DNA of 64,000 nucleotides from Rhodococcus sp. B50 (GCF_013602415.1 NZ_WPAG02000002.1:4839480-4903479), one strand, 5' to 3'; shown: positions 20,774 through 29,341, numbered from the stretch's first letter. Made by a program: numbers and translations. Notes: a model not told the origin generated them from the sequence alone.

Positions 20774-21322
20774 TCACCGCGGGAATCGGTTCGGACGCAA
20801 CGTCCACCGACCCGGCCGGCCGTGCAACCGGACGACGTCCAGCGGCCGCACGTCGACCCGCCAGAAGGCGGCCGCCGGAGCGTCGAGAGCGCACACCGTC
20901 GCGGCCCGGACGACCGCGGGGTGCGTCACCGCTGCGACGCGTTCGTAGCCGTCGTCCCGTGCCGCCAGCCAGGTGCGGACCCGGCCGAGCAGGTCCACGA
21001 CGGATTCGCCGCCGTGCGGTGCTGCCGCCGGATCGGTCAGCCATTCCTCCAGCTCGCTCTCGGGTACGTCGTCCATCGCGGTTCCGGCCCACGTGCCGTA
21101 GTCGAGCTCGCGTAGGGCGGGGTCGATCTCGGCGGGGAACCCGAAGGCACGGACGGTGTCGTTCGTGCGTCGCTCCGGTGCACACACCCACCGATCGACG
21201 ACCGGTGCGGAGGCGCGCTCGAATTCGCGCCGGCCTCTTTCCGAGATCGGCTCGTCGCAGGGAAATCGGGCCTGCTCCGTCGCAAGGGTGGATGCGTGTG
21301 CGACGAGAAACAATCGGGTCAC
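20774..21322 (-). CDS. Histidine phosphatase superfamily protein with degenerate RHG motif
   Basis: The 182-aa protein has the phosphoglycerate-mutase-like pattern: an N-terminal strand with the phosphate-binding His (LVAHASTL, H9), SERGRREFERA, CAPERRTNDTV (second Arg), RELDYGTWAG (about residues 75-84), and AAVTHPAVVRA near residue 135, the second catalytic His. The canonical R-H-G of the first motif is A-H-A here. Its position next to cobalt import and cob genes suggests a link with alpha-ribazole phosphate dephosphorylation (CobC/CobZ role) or B12 handling, but this is inference. GTG 21322 was chosen for AAGGA about 10 nt upstream; ATG 21349 lacks one. Ends 1 nt from the CDF gene, convergent. 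Confidence 0.75.
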   Translation of the reverse strand: MTRLFLVAHASTLATEQARFPCDEPISERGRREFERASAPVVDRWVCAPERRTNDTVRAFGFPAEIDPALRELDYGTWAGTAMDDVPESELEEWLTDPAAAPHGGESVVDLLGRVRTWLAARDDGYERVAAVTHPAVVRAATVCALDAPAAAFWRVDVRPLDVVRLHGRPGRWTLRPNRFPR

Positions 21323-21384
21323 GGCAGGTATGTCCTTTCCGCTTGACATCGTCGACCGAGCGGTGCGAAGGTTCGTCGGTAAAG

Positions 21385-21485
21385 ATGTGCCGAGGTGTAG
21401 GCAATCCGGTGGGAAGCCGGAGCGGTCGCGCCACTGTAACCGGAGAACACGAGATCTCCGGAAGCCAGAAAACTCCCGCGGCGCA
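21385..21485 (+). ncRNA. Cobalamin riboswitch controlling cbtB-cbtA-cobQ-cobK
   Basis: The leader shows the conserved core of the B12-binding element: GGCAATCCGGTGGGAAGCCGG, then CGGTCGCGCCACTGT (21423-21437) and a B12-box-like GAAGCCAGAAAACTCCCGC near 21460-21480. The start codon of cbtB is 42 nt downstream with CTGGAGG in front. In this family, adenosylcobalamin binding represses expression of the downstream genes. Boundaries are approximate. Confidence 0.9.
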
Positions 21486-21526
21486 TGACGGAATCGAATG
21501 GGACGCGAAATCCCTGGAGGATTGTC

Positions 21527-21721
21527 ATGGCTGTTGTCCATACGCCCGACGAGTCGCTCGGCGCTGCCGCACTCGCAGTCGCTCTCGCCGCAGTGATCGT
21601 GGCGGCATTTCTCGTTCTCTATCTGGTCGGATTCGATCAGGGCGCGATCTCGCGCACCGGCATGTTCATGCACGAACTGATGCACGACGGCCGGCATCTG
21701 CTCGGTCTTCCGTGCCATTGA
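21527..21721 (+). CDS. cbtB: Cobalt transporter subunit CbtB
   Basis: Tiny membrane protein, 64 aa, with one transmembrane helix (about residues 14-37) and the diagnostic C-terminal metal motif MHELMHDGRHLLGLPCH (four His plus Cys). CbtB acts with CbtA as a predicted cobalt importer that is typically under B12-riboswitch control, as here. ATG at 21527 follows CTGGAGG. cbtA begins 14 nt after the stop. Confidence 0.93.
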   Translation: MAVVHTPDESLGAAALAVALAAVIVAAFLVLYLVGFDQGAISRTGMFMHELMHDGRHLLGLPCH

Positions 21722-21735
21722 GAACGGGAACCACG

Positions 21736-22506
21736 ATGCCCGGAACCTACATCCAGTTGTTGCGCAGGGGCCTGCTCGCCGGACTCGTCGCGGGTCTGCT
21801 CGCGGGCGGTGTCGCCTTCGTCGTCGGCGAACCCCACATCGAATCGGCGATCGCACTCGAAGAAGCTGCGGGCGAGGCACATTCGCACGATCATGATCAC
21901 GCGACGGCCGCGGGTGAATCCCACGGTCACAGTCACGGCGACGATGCGCTCGTCGGTCGTACCGGTCAGAAGGCCGGGTTGTTCCTCGCGACCGGCCTGG
22001 CAGGTCTCGCACTCGGTGCCCTCTATGCGTCGGTGCTGCACTTCGCGCGCCGTCTCACCGACATGCCGGGCTGGAAGCTCGGGCTGGTCGGTGCGGCCGG
22101 GGCGTGGCTGGCGGTCGAAGCGATTCCGTTCCTGAAGTATCCGGCCAACCCGCCGGCCGTCGGCGATCCCGACACGATCGATCAGCGCACTCTGCTGTGG
22201 CTCGCCGCGGTCGTCCTCGGACTCGTCGCGATCGCCGTTGCCGTGGCGGTGGCCAAGGCACTCGCCACCCAGGATCTGCACACCGTCCGCATCGCCGGTC
22301 CTGTACTCGCTTTCCTCCTCGTAGTGGGTCCGGGATATCTCGTGCTGCCGAGGGTCGACGAGGTCGGAGCAGATTTCCCCGCGACGCTGCTGTGGGAGTT
22401 CCGGGTCGCGTCGTTCACCGTGCAGCTCACTCTGTGGGCGACGCTGGGCCTGGTCTTCGCGTACCTCACCGAACGCGCCTCCCGTCGCGCGCCGATCCCG
22501 GCCTGA
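21736..22506 (+). CDS. cbtA: Cobalt transporter subunit CbtA
   Basis: Membrane protein of 256 aa with five hydrophobic segments, as expected for CbtA. Between the first two helices is a His-rich loop (HSHDHDH ... HGHSHG, about residues 47-68) likely to bind Co2+. The family-like segments RRLTDMPGWKLGL and FLKYPANPPAVGDPDTI are present. It supplies cobalt for CobN-dependent insertion. It begins 14 nt after cbtB and ends 4 nt before cobQ, so all four genes to cobK should share the riboswitch transcript. Confidence 0.93.
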   Translation: MPGTYIQLLRRGLLAGLVAGLLAGGVAFVVGEPHIESAIALEEAAGEAHSHDHDHATAAGESHGHSHGDDALVGRTGQKAGLFLATGLAGLALGALYASVLHFARRLTDMPGWKLGLVGAAGAWLAVEAIPFLKYPANPPAVGDPDTIDQRTLLWLAAVVLGLVAIAVAVAVAKALATQDLHTVRIAGPVLAFLLVVGPGYLVLPRVDEVGADFPATLLWEFRVASFTVQLTLWATLGLVFAYLTERASRRAPIPA

Positions 22507-22510
22507 CCGC

Positions 22511-23989
22511 ATGGGTTCGGGTCTGCTCGTCGCCGGAACGACGTCGGATGCAGGGAAATCTGTCGTCGTCACCGGCGTCTGCCGATCCTTGTCGCGGCGC
22601 GGCCTGAAAGTCGCGCCGTTCAAGGCACAAAACATGTCGAACAACTCGATGGTGACGAGCGAGGGTGCGGAGATCGGTCGTGCCCAATGGATCCAGGCGG
22701 TGGCCGCGCGTGCGATCCCCGAGGCCGCGATGAACCCGGTGCTGCTCAAACCCGGCAGCGACCGGCGCAGTCACGTCGTCGTGCTCGGCCGGCCGGCCGG
22801 TGCGCTGGAAGCAGGCGAGTTCGCCGGTGGTCGACGGCATCTCGCCGAGGCCGCGTTCGGCGCGTTCGACGATCTCCGCGACCGGTACGACGTGGTGGTG
22901 TGCGAAGGTGCCGGTAGTGTGGCCGAGATCAACCTGCGTGCCCACGACTACGTGAACATGGGTCTGGCGCAGCATGGTTCGATGCCGACCGTCGTCGTCG
23001 GCGACATCGATCGCGGTGGTGTGTTCGCATCGATGTACGGGACGCTGGCCCTGCTCGATGCTGCGGATCAACAGTTGGTCCGCGGCTTCGTGATCAACAA
23101 GTTCCGTGGCGACGTCTCGCTCCTGAAACCTGGGCTGGATTCGCTCGAACAGCTCACCGGCCGCCCGGTATTGGGTGTGCTGCCGTGGCAACGCGACCTG
23201 TGGCTCGATTCCGAGGACTCGCTCGCCCTCACCTCCCGTCCCGCTCACGACGGCGACGGCGCTGTGACCATCGGCGTCGTGATGCTGCCGCGCGTCAGCA
23301 ATTTCACGGACGTCGACGCGTTGTGCCTGGAGCCGGACGTGCGGGTCCGTTTCGTCGACGATCCTCGGGCGCTCGCCGGAGCCGATGTGGTGATCGTGCC
23401 CGGAACCCGCGCGACCCTGGCGGATCTCGCGTGGCTTCGTTCGCGGGGTCTCGACACCGCGATCGTCGAACACGCGAGCCGGGGATACCCGGTCCTCGGT
23501 ATCTGTGGGGGATTCCAGATGCTCGGCACGCACATCGACGACCCGTGCGGTGTCGAAGGTGTGGCCGGCGCGAACGCGACGGGCCTCGGACTGCTCCCTG
23601 TGCGAACCACATTCGGCCCGGAGAAGGTTCTGCGGTTACCCAGGGGTTCGGCATTGGATGCGGCTGCCTCCGGATACGAGATCCATCACGGACGCATCAC
23701 CGTCGACGGCGGCACGGATTTCCTCGGTGGCGCCCGTGTGGGTTCGGTGTTCGGCACCATGTGGCACGGCGCCCTCGAAGGGGACGCTCTGCGGTGGGCA
23801 TGGCTGCGCGAGGTCGCTGCGGCGGTCGGCCGCGAGATCCGTACCGGCGAAGTGAGTTTCCCGGCAGCGCGCGAGTCCCGCATCGAGGCACTCGCCGACC
23901 TCGTCGACGAGCACCTCGACATGGATGCCCTGCTCGACATGCTGTCCGACGAGCGGACCCTGCCGGTGTTGAAGGGGACTCTGCGATGA
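22511..23989 (+). CDS. cobQ: Cobyric acid synthase
   Basis: ATP- and glutamine-dependent amidotransferase (492 aa) that amidates four side chains of adenosylcobyrinate a,c-diamide to give adenosylcobyric acid. The N-terminal ATPase part starts LLVAGTTSDAGKS (P-loop, about residues 5-17) and FKAQNMSNNS. The C-terminal glutaminase part has the nucleophile Cys in LGICGGFQMLG (about residue 334) and the catalytic His in YEIHHGRI (about 393). The start ATG 22511 is 4 nt after cbtA. The stop overlaps the cobK ATG (ATGA). Confidence 0.96.
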   Translation: MGSGLLVAGTTSDAGKSVVVTGVCRSLSRRGLKVAPFKAQNMSNNSMVTSEGAEIGRAQWIQAVAARAIPEAAMNPVLLKPGSDRRSHVVVLGRPAGALEAGEFAGGRRHLAEAAFGAFDDLRDRYDVVVCEGAGSVAEINLRAHDYVNMGLAQHGSMPTVVVGDIDRGGVFASMYGTLALLDAADQQLVRGFVINKFRGDVSLLKPGLDSLEQLTGRPVLGVLPWQRDLWLDSEDSLALTSRPAHDGDGAVTIGVVMLPRVSNFTDVDALCLEPDVRVRFVDDPRALAGADVVIVPGTRATLADLAWLRSRGLDTAIVEHASRGYPVLGICGGFQMLGTHIDDPCGVEGVAGANATGLGLLPVRTTFGPEKVLRLPRGSALDAAASGYEIHHGRITVDGGTDFLGGARVGSVFGTMWHGALEGDALRWAWLREVAAAVGREIRTGEVSFPAARESRIEALADLVDEHLDMDALLDMLSDERTLPVLKGTLR

Positions 23990-24816
23990 CGGTCCTGATC
24001 CTGGGCGGAACCGGTGAAGCACGCGCTCTCGCCGCTGCTCTGGACGACGACGCGATCGAGTTCGAGTCCTCGCTCGCAGGCCGGGTCCGCAACCCGCGCC
24101 TGCCCGTCGGCCCGGTGCGCATCGGAGGGTTCGGTGGTGCCGAGGGCCTCGCCCGGTACCTGAACGAGCGCGGTATCCGAGCCGTCGTCGACGCCACCCA
24201 TCCGTTCGCCGCCGGCATCAGTGCGAACGCCGCTGCGGCCTGCGCCGCTGTAAACGTGCCGTTGCTGCGTCTGCAGCGACCCGGCTGGCACGACCGGCAC
24301 GGCCGGTGGACATGGGCCGACGACCACCACGCCGCCGCGGAAGCCGCCGCGACCGGCCGGCGGATCTTCCTCAGTACGGGACGGCAGACTCTCGACCGCT
24401 TCGTCGGACCGCTCGTTGCGCACGACGTGCTCGTGCGCGTGGTCGACCCGCTCGCGATCGAACTGCCACCGAATTGGTCCGTGCTGCTCGGACGCGGCCC
24501 CTACGACAGGGACGACGAACGGAGTCTGTTGCTCGACAACAGCATCGACACCCTCGTCACGAAGGACTCGGGTGGTTCGCTCACCCGCGGCAAACTCGAC
24601 GCCGCGGACGAGTTGGGCGTACGCGTGATCGTCGTGCGCCGGCCTGCCGCACCCCGCGGGGTCGCCACGGTGGATTCCGTGGCGACGGCGCGGGACTGGG
24701 TTCTCCGAGTCGCGGAGGTCAGACCTGCGGACCTTCGGAACGCAGATCGTCGACCTTCTTCATCGCTTCCCGCAGCTCCTGGAGCCACTGCTCCGAGTGC
24801 TGACCTACGAGCCTGA
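23986..24816 (+). CDS. cobK: Precorrin-6A reductase
   Basis: NADPH-dependent reductase of the macrocycle of precorrin-6A to precorrin-6B. The protein begins VLILGGTGEARALAAAL, then ATHPFAAGISANAAAAC (about residues 72-88), FLSTGRQTL (about 127-135) and TKDSGGSLTRGKLDAA (about 186-201), all family motifs. At 276 aa it is about 30 residues longer than usual: the tail after VLRVAEV is Ser/Ala-rich and overlaps the convergent gene by 98 bp, so the last residues may not be functional. Coupled to cobQ by a 4-nt overlap. Confidence 0.93.
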   Translation: MTVLILGGTGEARALAAALDDDAIEFESSLAGRVRNPRLPVGPVRIGGFGGAEGLARYLNERGIRAVVDATHPFAAGISANAAAACAAVNVPLLRLQRPGWHDRHGRWTWADDHHAAAEAAATGRRIFLSTGRQTLDRFVGPLVAHDVLVRVVDPLAIELPPNWSVLLGRGPYDRDDERSLLLDNSIDTLVTKDSGGSLTRGKLDAADELGVRVIVVRRPAAPRGVATVDSVATARDWVLRVAEVRPADLRNADRRPSSSLPAAPGATAPSADLRA

Positions 24817-25267
24817 CGGTCCACTTCAGCGCGTCGGAACGGGACCGTGCGACCCCCGCGTCGACGAGGGTGTCGAGCACCTTCCGCTCGGGTTGACGCA
24901 GCCGCGTCATGACCGGGACGGCGAGGTGGGTGAACAGGACCGTCCGGTCGCCGACCTTCACGCCCCAGGCCACCTTGCGGCCGTAACGGGCCTCGGCCTC
25001 GTCGGCGATGCGCATCCGGTCGGCGCGTGTGGTCTCGCGGAATCGAGCGATACGTCCGTCGATCTCGGTGTCGCTCGTGCCGTCGGGCACCCCGAGGGTG
25101 CCGACGACGAAGATCTCCTCCCTGTCGATCTCGATGTCGGGTTGTCCGGTGAACCAGTCGTCGGGGAGCCTGCCGGCGAACCACTCGGCGGCGTCGCTCG
25201 CGTCGGGGATATCGGCCTGTTGCCAGCCGCCCGGTCGTCCGAATCCGTGGATGTGTGAATGTCGCAT
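24719..25267 (-). CDS. Conserved hypothetical protein with a C-terminal RHH-like segment
   Basis: Not recognised by name. The 182-aa soluble protein has an N-terminal His-rich start (RHSHIHGFGR), a DWFTGQPDIEIDREEIFVVGTL strand pair (about residues 38-59), a helical middle (RIARFRETTRADRMRIADEAEARYGRKVAWG), and a C-terminal stretch RQPERKVLDTLVDAGVARSRSDALKW (about 128-153) that looks like a ribbon-helix-helix or related DNA-binding pattern. If so it may regulate itself, since a palindrome overlaps its probable promoter. ATG 25267 follows GGGAGGAC. It overlaps the 3' end of cobK by 98 bp. Confidence 0.7.
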   Translation of the reverse strand: MRHSHIHGFGRPGGWQQADIPDASDAAEWFAGRLPDDWFTGQPDIEIDREEIFVVGTLGVPDGTSDTEIDGRIARFRETTRADRMRIADEAEARYGRKVAWGVKVGDRTVLFTHLAVPVMTRLRQPERKVLDTLVDAGVARSRSDALKWTVRLVGQHSEQWLQELREAMKKVDDLRSEGPQV

Positions 25268-25298
25268 GATGTCCTCCCTGGGACGCGACGATGCGTGC

Positions 25299-25323
25299 GT
25301 GTTGCACTGATTACAGTGTTGCA
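25299..25323 (-). promoter_or_regulatory. Candidate operator/promoter of the gene at 24719-25267
   Basis: CACTG-ATTA-CAGTG (25305-25318) is a perfect 5-bp dyad and is flanked by two direct GTGTTGCA copies (25299-25306 and 25316-25323, 17 bp apart). Read on the minus strand it includes TGTAAT, a fair -10 box about 40 nt before the start codon. An operator covering the -10 box is inferred. Confidence 0.45.
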
Positions 25324-25367
25324 CCGAAAGCGTGACGCGCGCCACTGCGGAGTCGGTGAAGGCGAGA

Positions 25368-25889
25368 TCAGCGGCCCTGTCGGGGTGTCAGAACTCCGGC
25401 CGTGATCGGAGGAGCGCTGCGCAGGGGAGCAGTGGAGAGTACGACGGGCAGCCACACCGCGGTGGACGCGATCACCGCGCCCCAGCACAGATACAGCCCG
25501 ACCTGCGGTGCGTGCGGGGTGTGGGCGACCATCCCGGCCTGCGACCAGACGGCGAACAATCCCACCATCGACGCCGCGCCCGAACCGAGCATCGCGATCG
25601 CCGCGGCACCCCAGCGGCGACGGAGCAGCGCGACGAGCGGTACGACGATGCCGAACACCACTACGAAGGCGTCGAAGATCCGCAACGGCAGGGCGACGGA
25701 GTCGGAATCCCAGCGCACGAGGGTCGTCAGAGACGTCACGGACGTGGCCTGCGGAAGCAGCAGACCTACCACCAGCAGTGCGACACATCCCGCCAGGATC
25801 CGGACGCGTGAGCGGCCGACGGTCACCTCACCGGCGACGCGGTGTTCGATGCGATCGAGATCGTGACGGAATTCGGCCAGGTCGTCCAT
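25368..25889 (-). CDS. Four-helix membrane protein (paralogue of 49527-50045)
   Basis: The 173-aa protein starts with a soluble helix (MDDLAEFRHDLDRIEHRVAGEV) and has four hydrophobic segments (about residues 30-50, 66-88, 96-118, 132-155). Function unknown. It is similar throughout to the protein at 49527-50045: both share the pattern DLxxIExxVAGE, LLLPQ, ALPLRIF/VPLRIF, RRW..A.AMLGSG and a WSQxGM motif near residue 115. It is divergent from the HAD gene. Confidence 0.7.
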   Translation of the reverse strand: MDDLAEFRHDLDRIEHRVAGEVTVGRSRVRILAGCVALLVVGLLLPQATSVTSLTTLVRWDSDSVALPLRIFDAFVVVFGIVVPLVALLRRRWGAAAIAMLGSGAASMVGLFAVWSQAGMVAHTPHAPQVGLYLCWGAVIASTAVWLPVVLSTAPLRSAPPITAGVLTPRQGR

Positions 25890-25991
25890 GGTGTACCCCC
25901 GAACGCGGCGACGCTTCGGTCCCAGTATGCGACGCGGGTCACGCCGGCGTGGGGTGTTCGACGGGCCCGTTTCGGGAGGGCGTGATCGGGC

Positions 25992-26693
25992 ATGCTCCGG
26001 AGCGTGAGCCGATACGACGCGTACATCTTCGACGTGCAGGGCACCCTGATGGATTTCTACACCCCGGTCACCCGCGCGGTGACCGACGCCCTCGGACCGG
26101 ATGCCGATCCGGCGACCGTGGGCGACCTGGTCCGGGCCTGGAGGAGCGACTATTACGAGCGCATCCTCCGTCTCGACCAGTCGGTGGAGAACTGGTACCG
26201 CGTGCAGGACTCCTACGTCGACGGACTCGGCGACGTGTGTGAGCAGTTCGGGATCGACCTTCCGGACGACGTGCGCATCGAGACGGCGCGGGCATGGCAA
26301 CGTCTCGAAGCGTGGCCGGACGTGCGACCCGGACTGAAGGAACTCCGCTCGCGGGCCGTGGTGGCGACCCTGTCCAACACCGACATGGCCACGATGGTGA
26401 AGCTCTTCCGCGACCAGCACCTCGAGGCCGACGCCATCCTCACGGCCGAGTTGTTCGGCGCCTTCAAACCCGAACACTTCCTCTACGAACGCACCTGCCG
26501 TTATCTCGGGATCGATCCGTCCCGTGCGGCGATGGTCGCCTCGCATCCCTACGACCTCCGCGCCGCCCGCGAGGTCGGCCTGAACACCGTCTTCGTGTAC
26601 CGCCCGCTCGAGAACGGACGCCTCGAGGACGCGGTCGACGACACCGACGGCGAATTCGACCATCGCATCGACGACCTGCGTCACATGCCGTGA
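25992..26693 (+). CDS. HAD-superfamily hydrolase, haloacid dehalogenase type II-like
   Basis: The 233-aa protein carries the HAD motifs: the nucleophile Asp in FDVQGTL (motif I), Thr/Ser in TLSNTD (motif II), Lys in GAFKPEHFLY (motif III) and SHPYDLRAAREVG (motif IV). The FDVxGT form and the SHPYDL loop are those of type II (S)-2-haloacid dehalogenases, but many such proteins act on unknown phosphorylated or halogenated substrates. ATG 25992 is used, with GGGAGGG 11 nt upstream; GTG 26004 is an alternative. No pathway context; it sits with unrelated genes between cob operons. Confidence 0.8.
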   Translation: MLRSVSRYDAYIFDVQGTLMDFYTPVTRAVTDALGPDADPATVGDLVRAWRSDYYERILRLDQSVENWYRVQDSYVDGLGDVCEQFGIDLPDDVRIETARAWQRLEAWPDVRPGLKELRSRAVVATLSNTDMATMVKLFRDQHLEADAILTAELFGAFKPEHFLYERTCRYLGIDPSRAAMVASHPYDLRAAREVGLNTVFVYRPLENGRLEDAVDDTDGEFDHRIDDLRHMP

Positions 26694-26730
26694 CACACAT
26701 CTGTCGGTCCGGCCCGGCAGAATGCCGGCC

Positions 26731-27153
26731 ATGGCCGAGAACAAGACGCAACCCACCGACCGCCCGGTGCCGGAGTTCCTCGATGCCGTCGACCATCCGG
26801 TGCGTCGCGCCGACGGATGGGCACTGCACGACCTGATGCACGACGTCACGGGGCAGCCGGCGGTGATGTGGGGGCCGTCGATGGTCGGTTTCGGCCGCTA
26901 CCACTATCGGTACGCCAGCGGCCGCGAGGGAGACGCACTCGCCGTCGGCTTCTCGCCCCGCACGACGAATCTCGCCCTGTACGGGTTGACGATCGCGCCC
27001 GGCGCGGAGGAACTCCTCGCAACCCTCGGTCCGCACAAGCGCGGTGCCGCGTGCCTGTACGTCACCAGGCTGTCGGCCGTGGACACCGACGTGCTGTCGG
27101 AGTTGGTGCGCGTCGGCTTCGACCACATGACCACGGTCGAACACACTCCCTGA
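26731..27153 (+). CDS. DUF1801-family protein
   Basis: The 140-aa cytoplasmic protein begins MAENKTQPTDRPVPEFLDAV and has VDHPVRRADGWALHDLMHDVTGQPAVMWGPSMVGFGRYHYRY-type segments (about residues 18-60), the core of DUF1801 (YdhG-like). The conserved W-G-P-S-M-V-G-F-G pattern is intact. The function of DUF1801 is not known. An ATG 9 nt upstream (26722) is in frame and is an alternative start. Confidence 0.8.
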   Translation: MAENKTQPTDRPVPEFLDAVDHPVRRADGWALHDLMHDVTGQPAVMWGPSMVGFGRYHYRYASGREGDALAVGFSPRTTNLALYGLTIAPGAEELLATLGPHKRGAACLYVTRLSAVDTDVLSELVRVGFDHMTTVEHTP

Positions 27154-27163
27154 GTCTCGGTGC

Positions 27164-29341
27164 TCAGTCGAGGACGAGGTGCCGGGCGGCGATCACCGCC
27201 TCCTTCCCGGAGTTCACGCCGAGCTTCCTGTACAGCGACCGCAACTGTGTCTTCACCGTGTTGACGCTGACGAATTCGGCCTTCGCGATGGTGCGTGCCG
27301 AGCGGCCCGCGATCAACCCCTCGAGGACGACACGTTCCCGCGGCGTCAGCCGCACCACCGGCTTGGACTTCGGATAGGTGGCCGTGTCTGCCGTCGCCTC
27401 GACAGCGATCGGCAGGTCGACTCCCAGTGCGCCGAGATGCCGGGCCGTCAACGGCGAGATCATCGTGAACGGTCGCAACAGCCCCGTCTGCTGCGACAGT
27501 GCGATCGCCCTGTCGAGATGTGGACGGGCCTCGGCGTCGCGTCCCAGCGCGCACGCCGCAGCAGCGCCGAGCACGGCCAGTTCCATCGCCTGGCGGGGTG
27601 TGCAGTTCGAGTCGGTCCCGTAGTGATGGACGAGGGCTTCGGCACCGGCGGGGTCGCCGGTCAGCAGCCGCATCCGGGCATGGACGGGCGCGGTGAACAG
27701 ATACATCGAGTCGGCGATGAGGTTCTGTGCTCTGTCGAAGTCGCCCAGGGCGAGTTCGAGGTCGGCCCGAATCGCGTTCACGAGCACCGCGTTGTATCCG
27801 GCGTGGAGTTCGGGATGCTTCCGGATCTCGGCCTTGATGCGTCGCAGTCCGTCGGCCGGGGTGCGGGTGAGCAACGCGAGGGAGCCTTGGGCGTAGAGGA
27901 CGAACGCCCAGAGTTCACCGGGGGCAGTGGATGCGTCGACGTCGACGAGGATGTCGAGCGCGACGTCGGGTTCGAGCCGGTCGAGCGCCAGCAGCGCTGC
28001 CGCGACGCGCTCGGCGGTGTACGGGAGTCGTGCGCTGCCGGAACGATCTCGTCGCTGCGATCGATCCGTGGAGACCGCCCCGCGCGCCTCCGGCCCTTCC
28101 CCACGCAGGGCGTGGAGGAGTCCGAGTACGGCAGCGGCATCGTCACCGACGGGGGTTCCCGTTCCCGCCGCACGGGCTCGGCGCAGCATCCCCATCGCCT
28201 CGTGCGGACGCACGGCGAAGAAATAGGTCAGGCCCGCCTGGAAACAGAATGCGGCGTCGGAAACGGCCGGCGCGCCGGGCGTCTCGACGGAGGAGGACAT
28301 CGATTTCGACGCGAGTTCGTCGCAGATCGACGCGGCCTCGGTGAACCGTCCCTCCTTGCGCAGGGTGACGATCTGCCCGAGCATCCGATCGCCGTCCGAT
28401 TCGTGATCGTCCGTTTCGTGTCCCCGTACCACCAGGTAGGTCCTGTTCGACTCTCCGGACGGATCGGCCACGGCACGCCGCAACAGTGACCGGCGGACAG
28501 CGCCCGGGTACACCCGGGCCGAGCCGCCTGACCCTGCCACGGGTTCGACCAGACCGAGGGATTCGAGTGTGGCGACGAACGTCGGGGCGTCCACCACCGA
28601 CTCTGCGACGGAGGCGCAGGTCAGCGACTCGGTCATCGCCGACATCAGAACCGATCGGAGCAGCTGCGCGAGGAGCGGCTCGTCCTTGATCGTTCGAGCC
28701 GTCACCGAGTCGGTCGCCGCGTCCACGAGCCGGTCGAGGTGCTTCTGCTCCATCGCGCCGTGGGCCGGAGCAGAAGACAGGACTGCGGGGAGGACCCCGA
28801 TCACGGCCGGTAGTCCTTCGGTGCGGTGAACGATCCGCTCCACGAGCCACGGGTCCTGCGGAACGCCGGCCTCACGCAGGTAGGCAGCCGTTTCGTCGAC
28901 GGTGAAGGCGAGGTCGTCGGAGGTGAGGATCCGTCTGTCGGATCGTATGCCCGCCACAGCCGAACCTGTGGTGCGGGTCGAGGCGACGATGCGGAGCCCG
29001 GGGTTGTCGGCGAGCAACGTTTCGATGCCCTCGACGACATCGTCGTCGAGTCGGACACCGTCGAGGACGAGGGTGAAGGGTGCGTGCACGGCCGAAACGA
29101 TCGCGCGCAGGGCGTCGAATGCCCGGCTCGCGCGCCTCGGCGGTTCGAGGCCGGTGCAGCGGCGTACGGAATCGCACGACCGGCCCCAATATCGTTCGGC
29201 GGCGGAATCCGCTGCGGGCGGACCGACATATACGATGACGCCACCGGGTAGGGGATCGGTCATGAGCCAGGTCCGCAGAAGTGTCGTCTTCCCCGAGAAT
29301 CGGTGACCACGAACGATCACCAGCGGTGGGGCGTCGGACAA
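27164..29341 (-). CDS. LAL-type LuxR-family transcriptional regulator with N-terminal ATPase
   Basis: Large regulator of 725 aa: P-loop GHRFSGKTTLL near residue 10, a STAND/AAA-type ATPase region with LVLDGVRLDD (Walker B-like, about 90) and FVD-type helices, a long helical TPR-like middle (about 330-640), and a C-terminal LuxR HTH (about 660-725, LTPRERVVLEGLIAGRSARTIAKAEFVSVNTVKTQLRSLYRKL). This is the MalT/LAL layout, which senses a ligand and activates nearby or distant genes. Target unknown. TTG 29341 is the only usual start codon in frame before the upstream stop, but the frame stays coding-like for about 15 codons before it (…FPYWRDRLFSEL), so the true start may lie upstream or be non-standard. 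Confidence 0.85.
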   Translation of the reverse strand: MSDAPPLVIVRGHRFSGKTTLLRTWLMTDPLPGGVIVYVGPPAADSAAERYWGRSCDSVRRCTGLEPPRRASRAFDALRAIVSAVHAPFTLVLDGVRLDDDVVEGIETLLADNPGLRIVASTRTTGSAVAGIRSDRRILTSDDLAFTVDETAAYLREAGVPQDPWLVERIVHRTEGLPAVIGVLPAVLSSAPAHGAMEQKHLDRLVDAATDSVTARTIKDEPLLAQLLRSVLMSAMTESLTCASVAESVVDAPTFVATLESLGLVEPVAGSGGSARVYPGAVRRSLLRRAVADPSGESNRTYLVVRGHETDDHESDGDRMLGQIVTLRKEGRFTEAASICDELASKSMSSSVETPGAPAVSDAAFCFQAGLTYFFAVRPHEAMGMLRRARAAGTGTPVGDDAAAVLGLLHALRGEGPEARGAVSTDRSQRRDRSGSARLPYTAERVAAALLALDRLEPDVALDILVDVDASTAPGELWAFVLYAQGSLALLTRTPADGLRRIKAEIRKHPELHAGYNAVLVNAIRADLELALGDFDRAQNLIADSMYLFTAPVHARMRLLTGDPAGAEALVHHYGTDSNCTPRQAMELAVLGAAAACALGRDAEARPHLDRAIALSQQTGLLRPFTMISPLTARHLGALGVDLPIAVEATADTATYPKSKPVVRLTPRERVVLEGLIAGRSARTIAKAEFVSVNTVKTQLRSLYRKLGVNSGKEAVIAARHLVLD

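Noticed and set aside
21343..21348. TTGACA as -35 box of the cbtB riboswitch promoter
   Set aside because: No acceptable -10 box lies 16-19 bp downstream, and it overlaps the upstream region of the histidine phosphatase gene, so it was not annotated.
20774..22012. Longer frame of the histidine phosphatase reaching over cbtB and cbtA
   Set aside because: The extra N-terminal part is opposite the riboswitch and cbtB/cbtA and has no family features.
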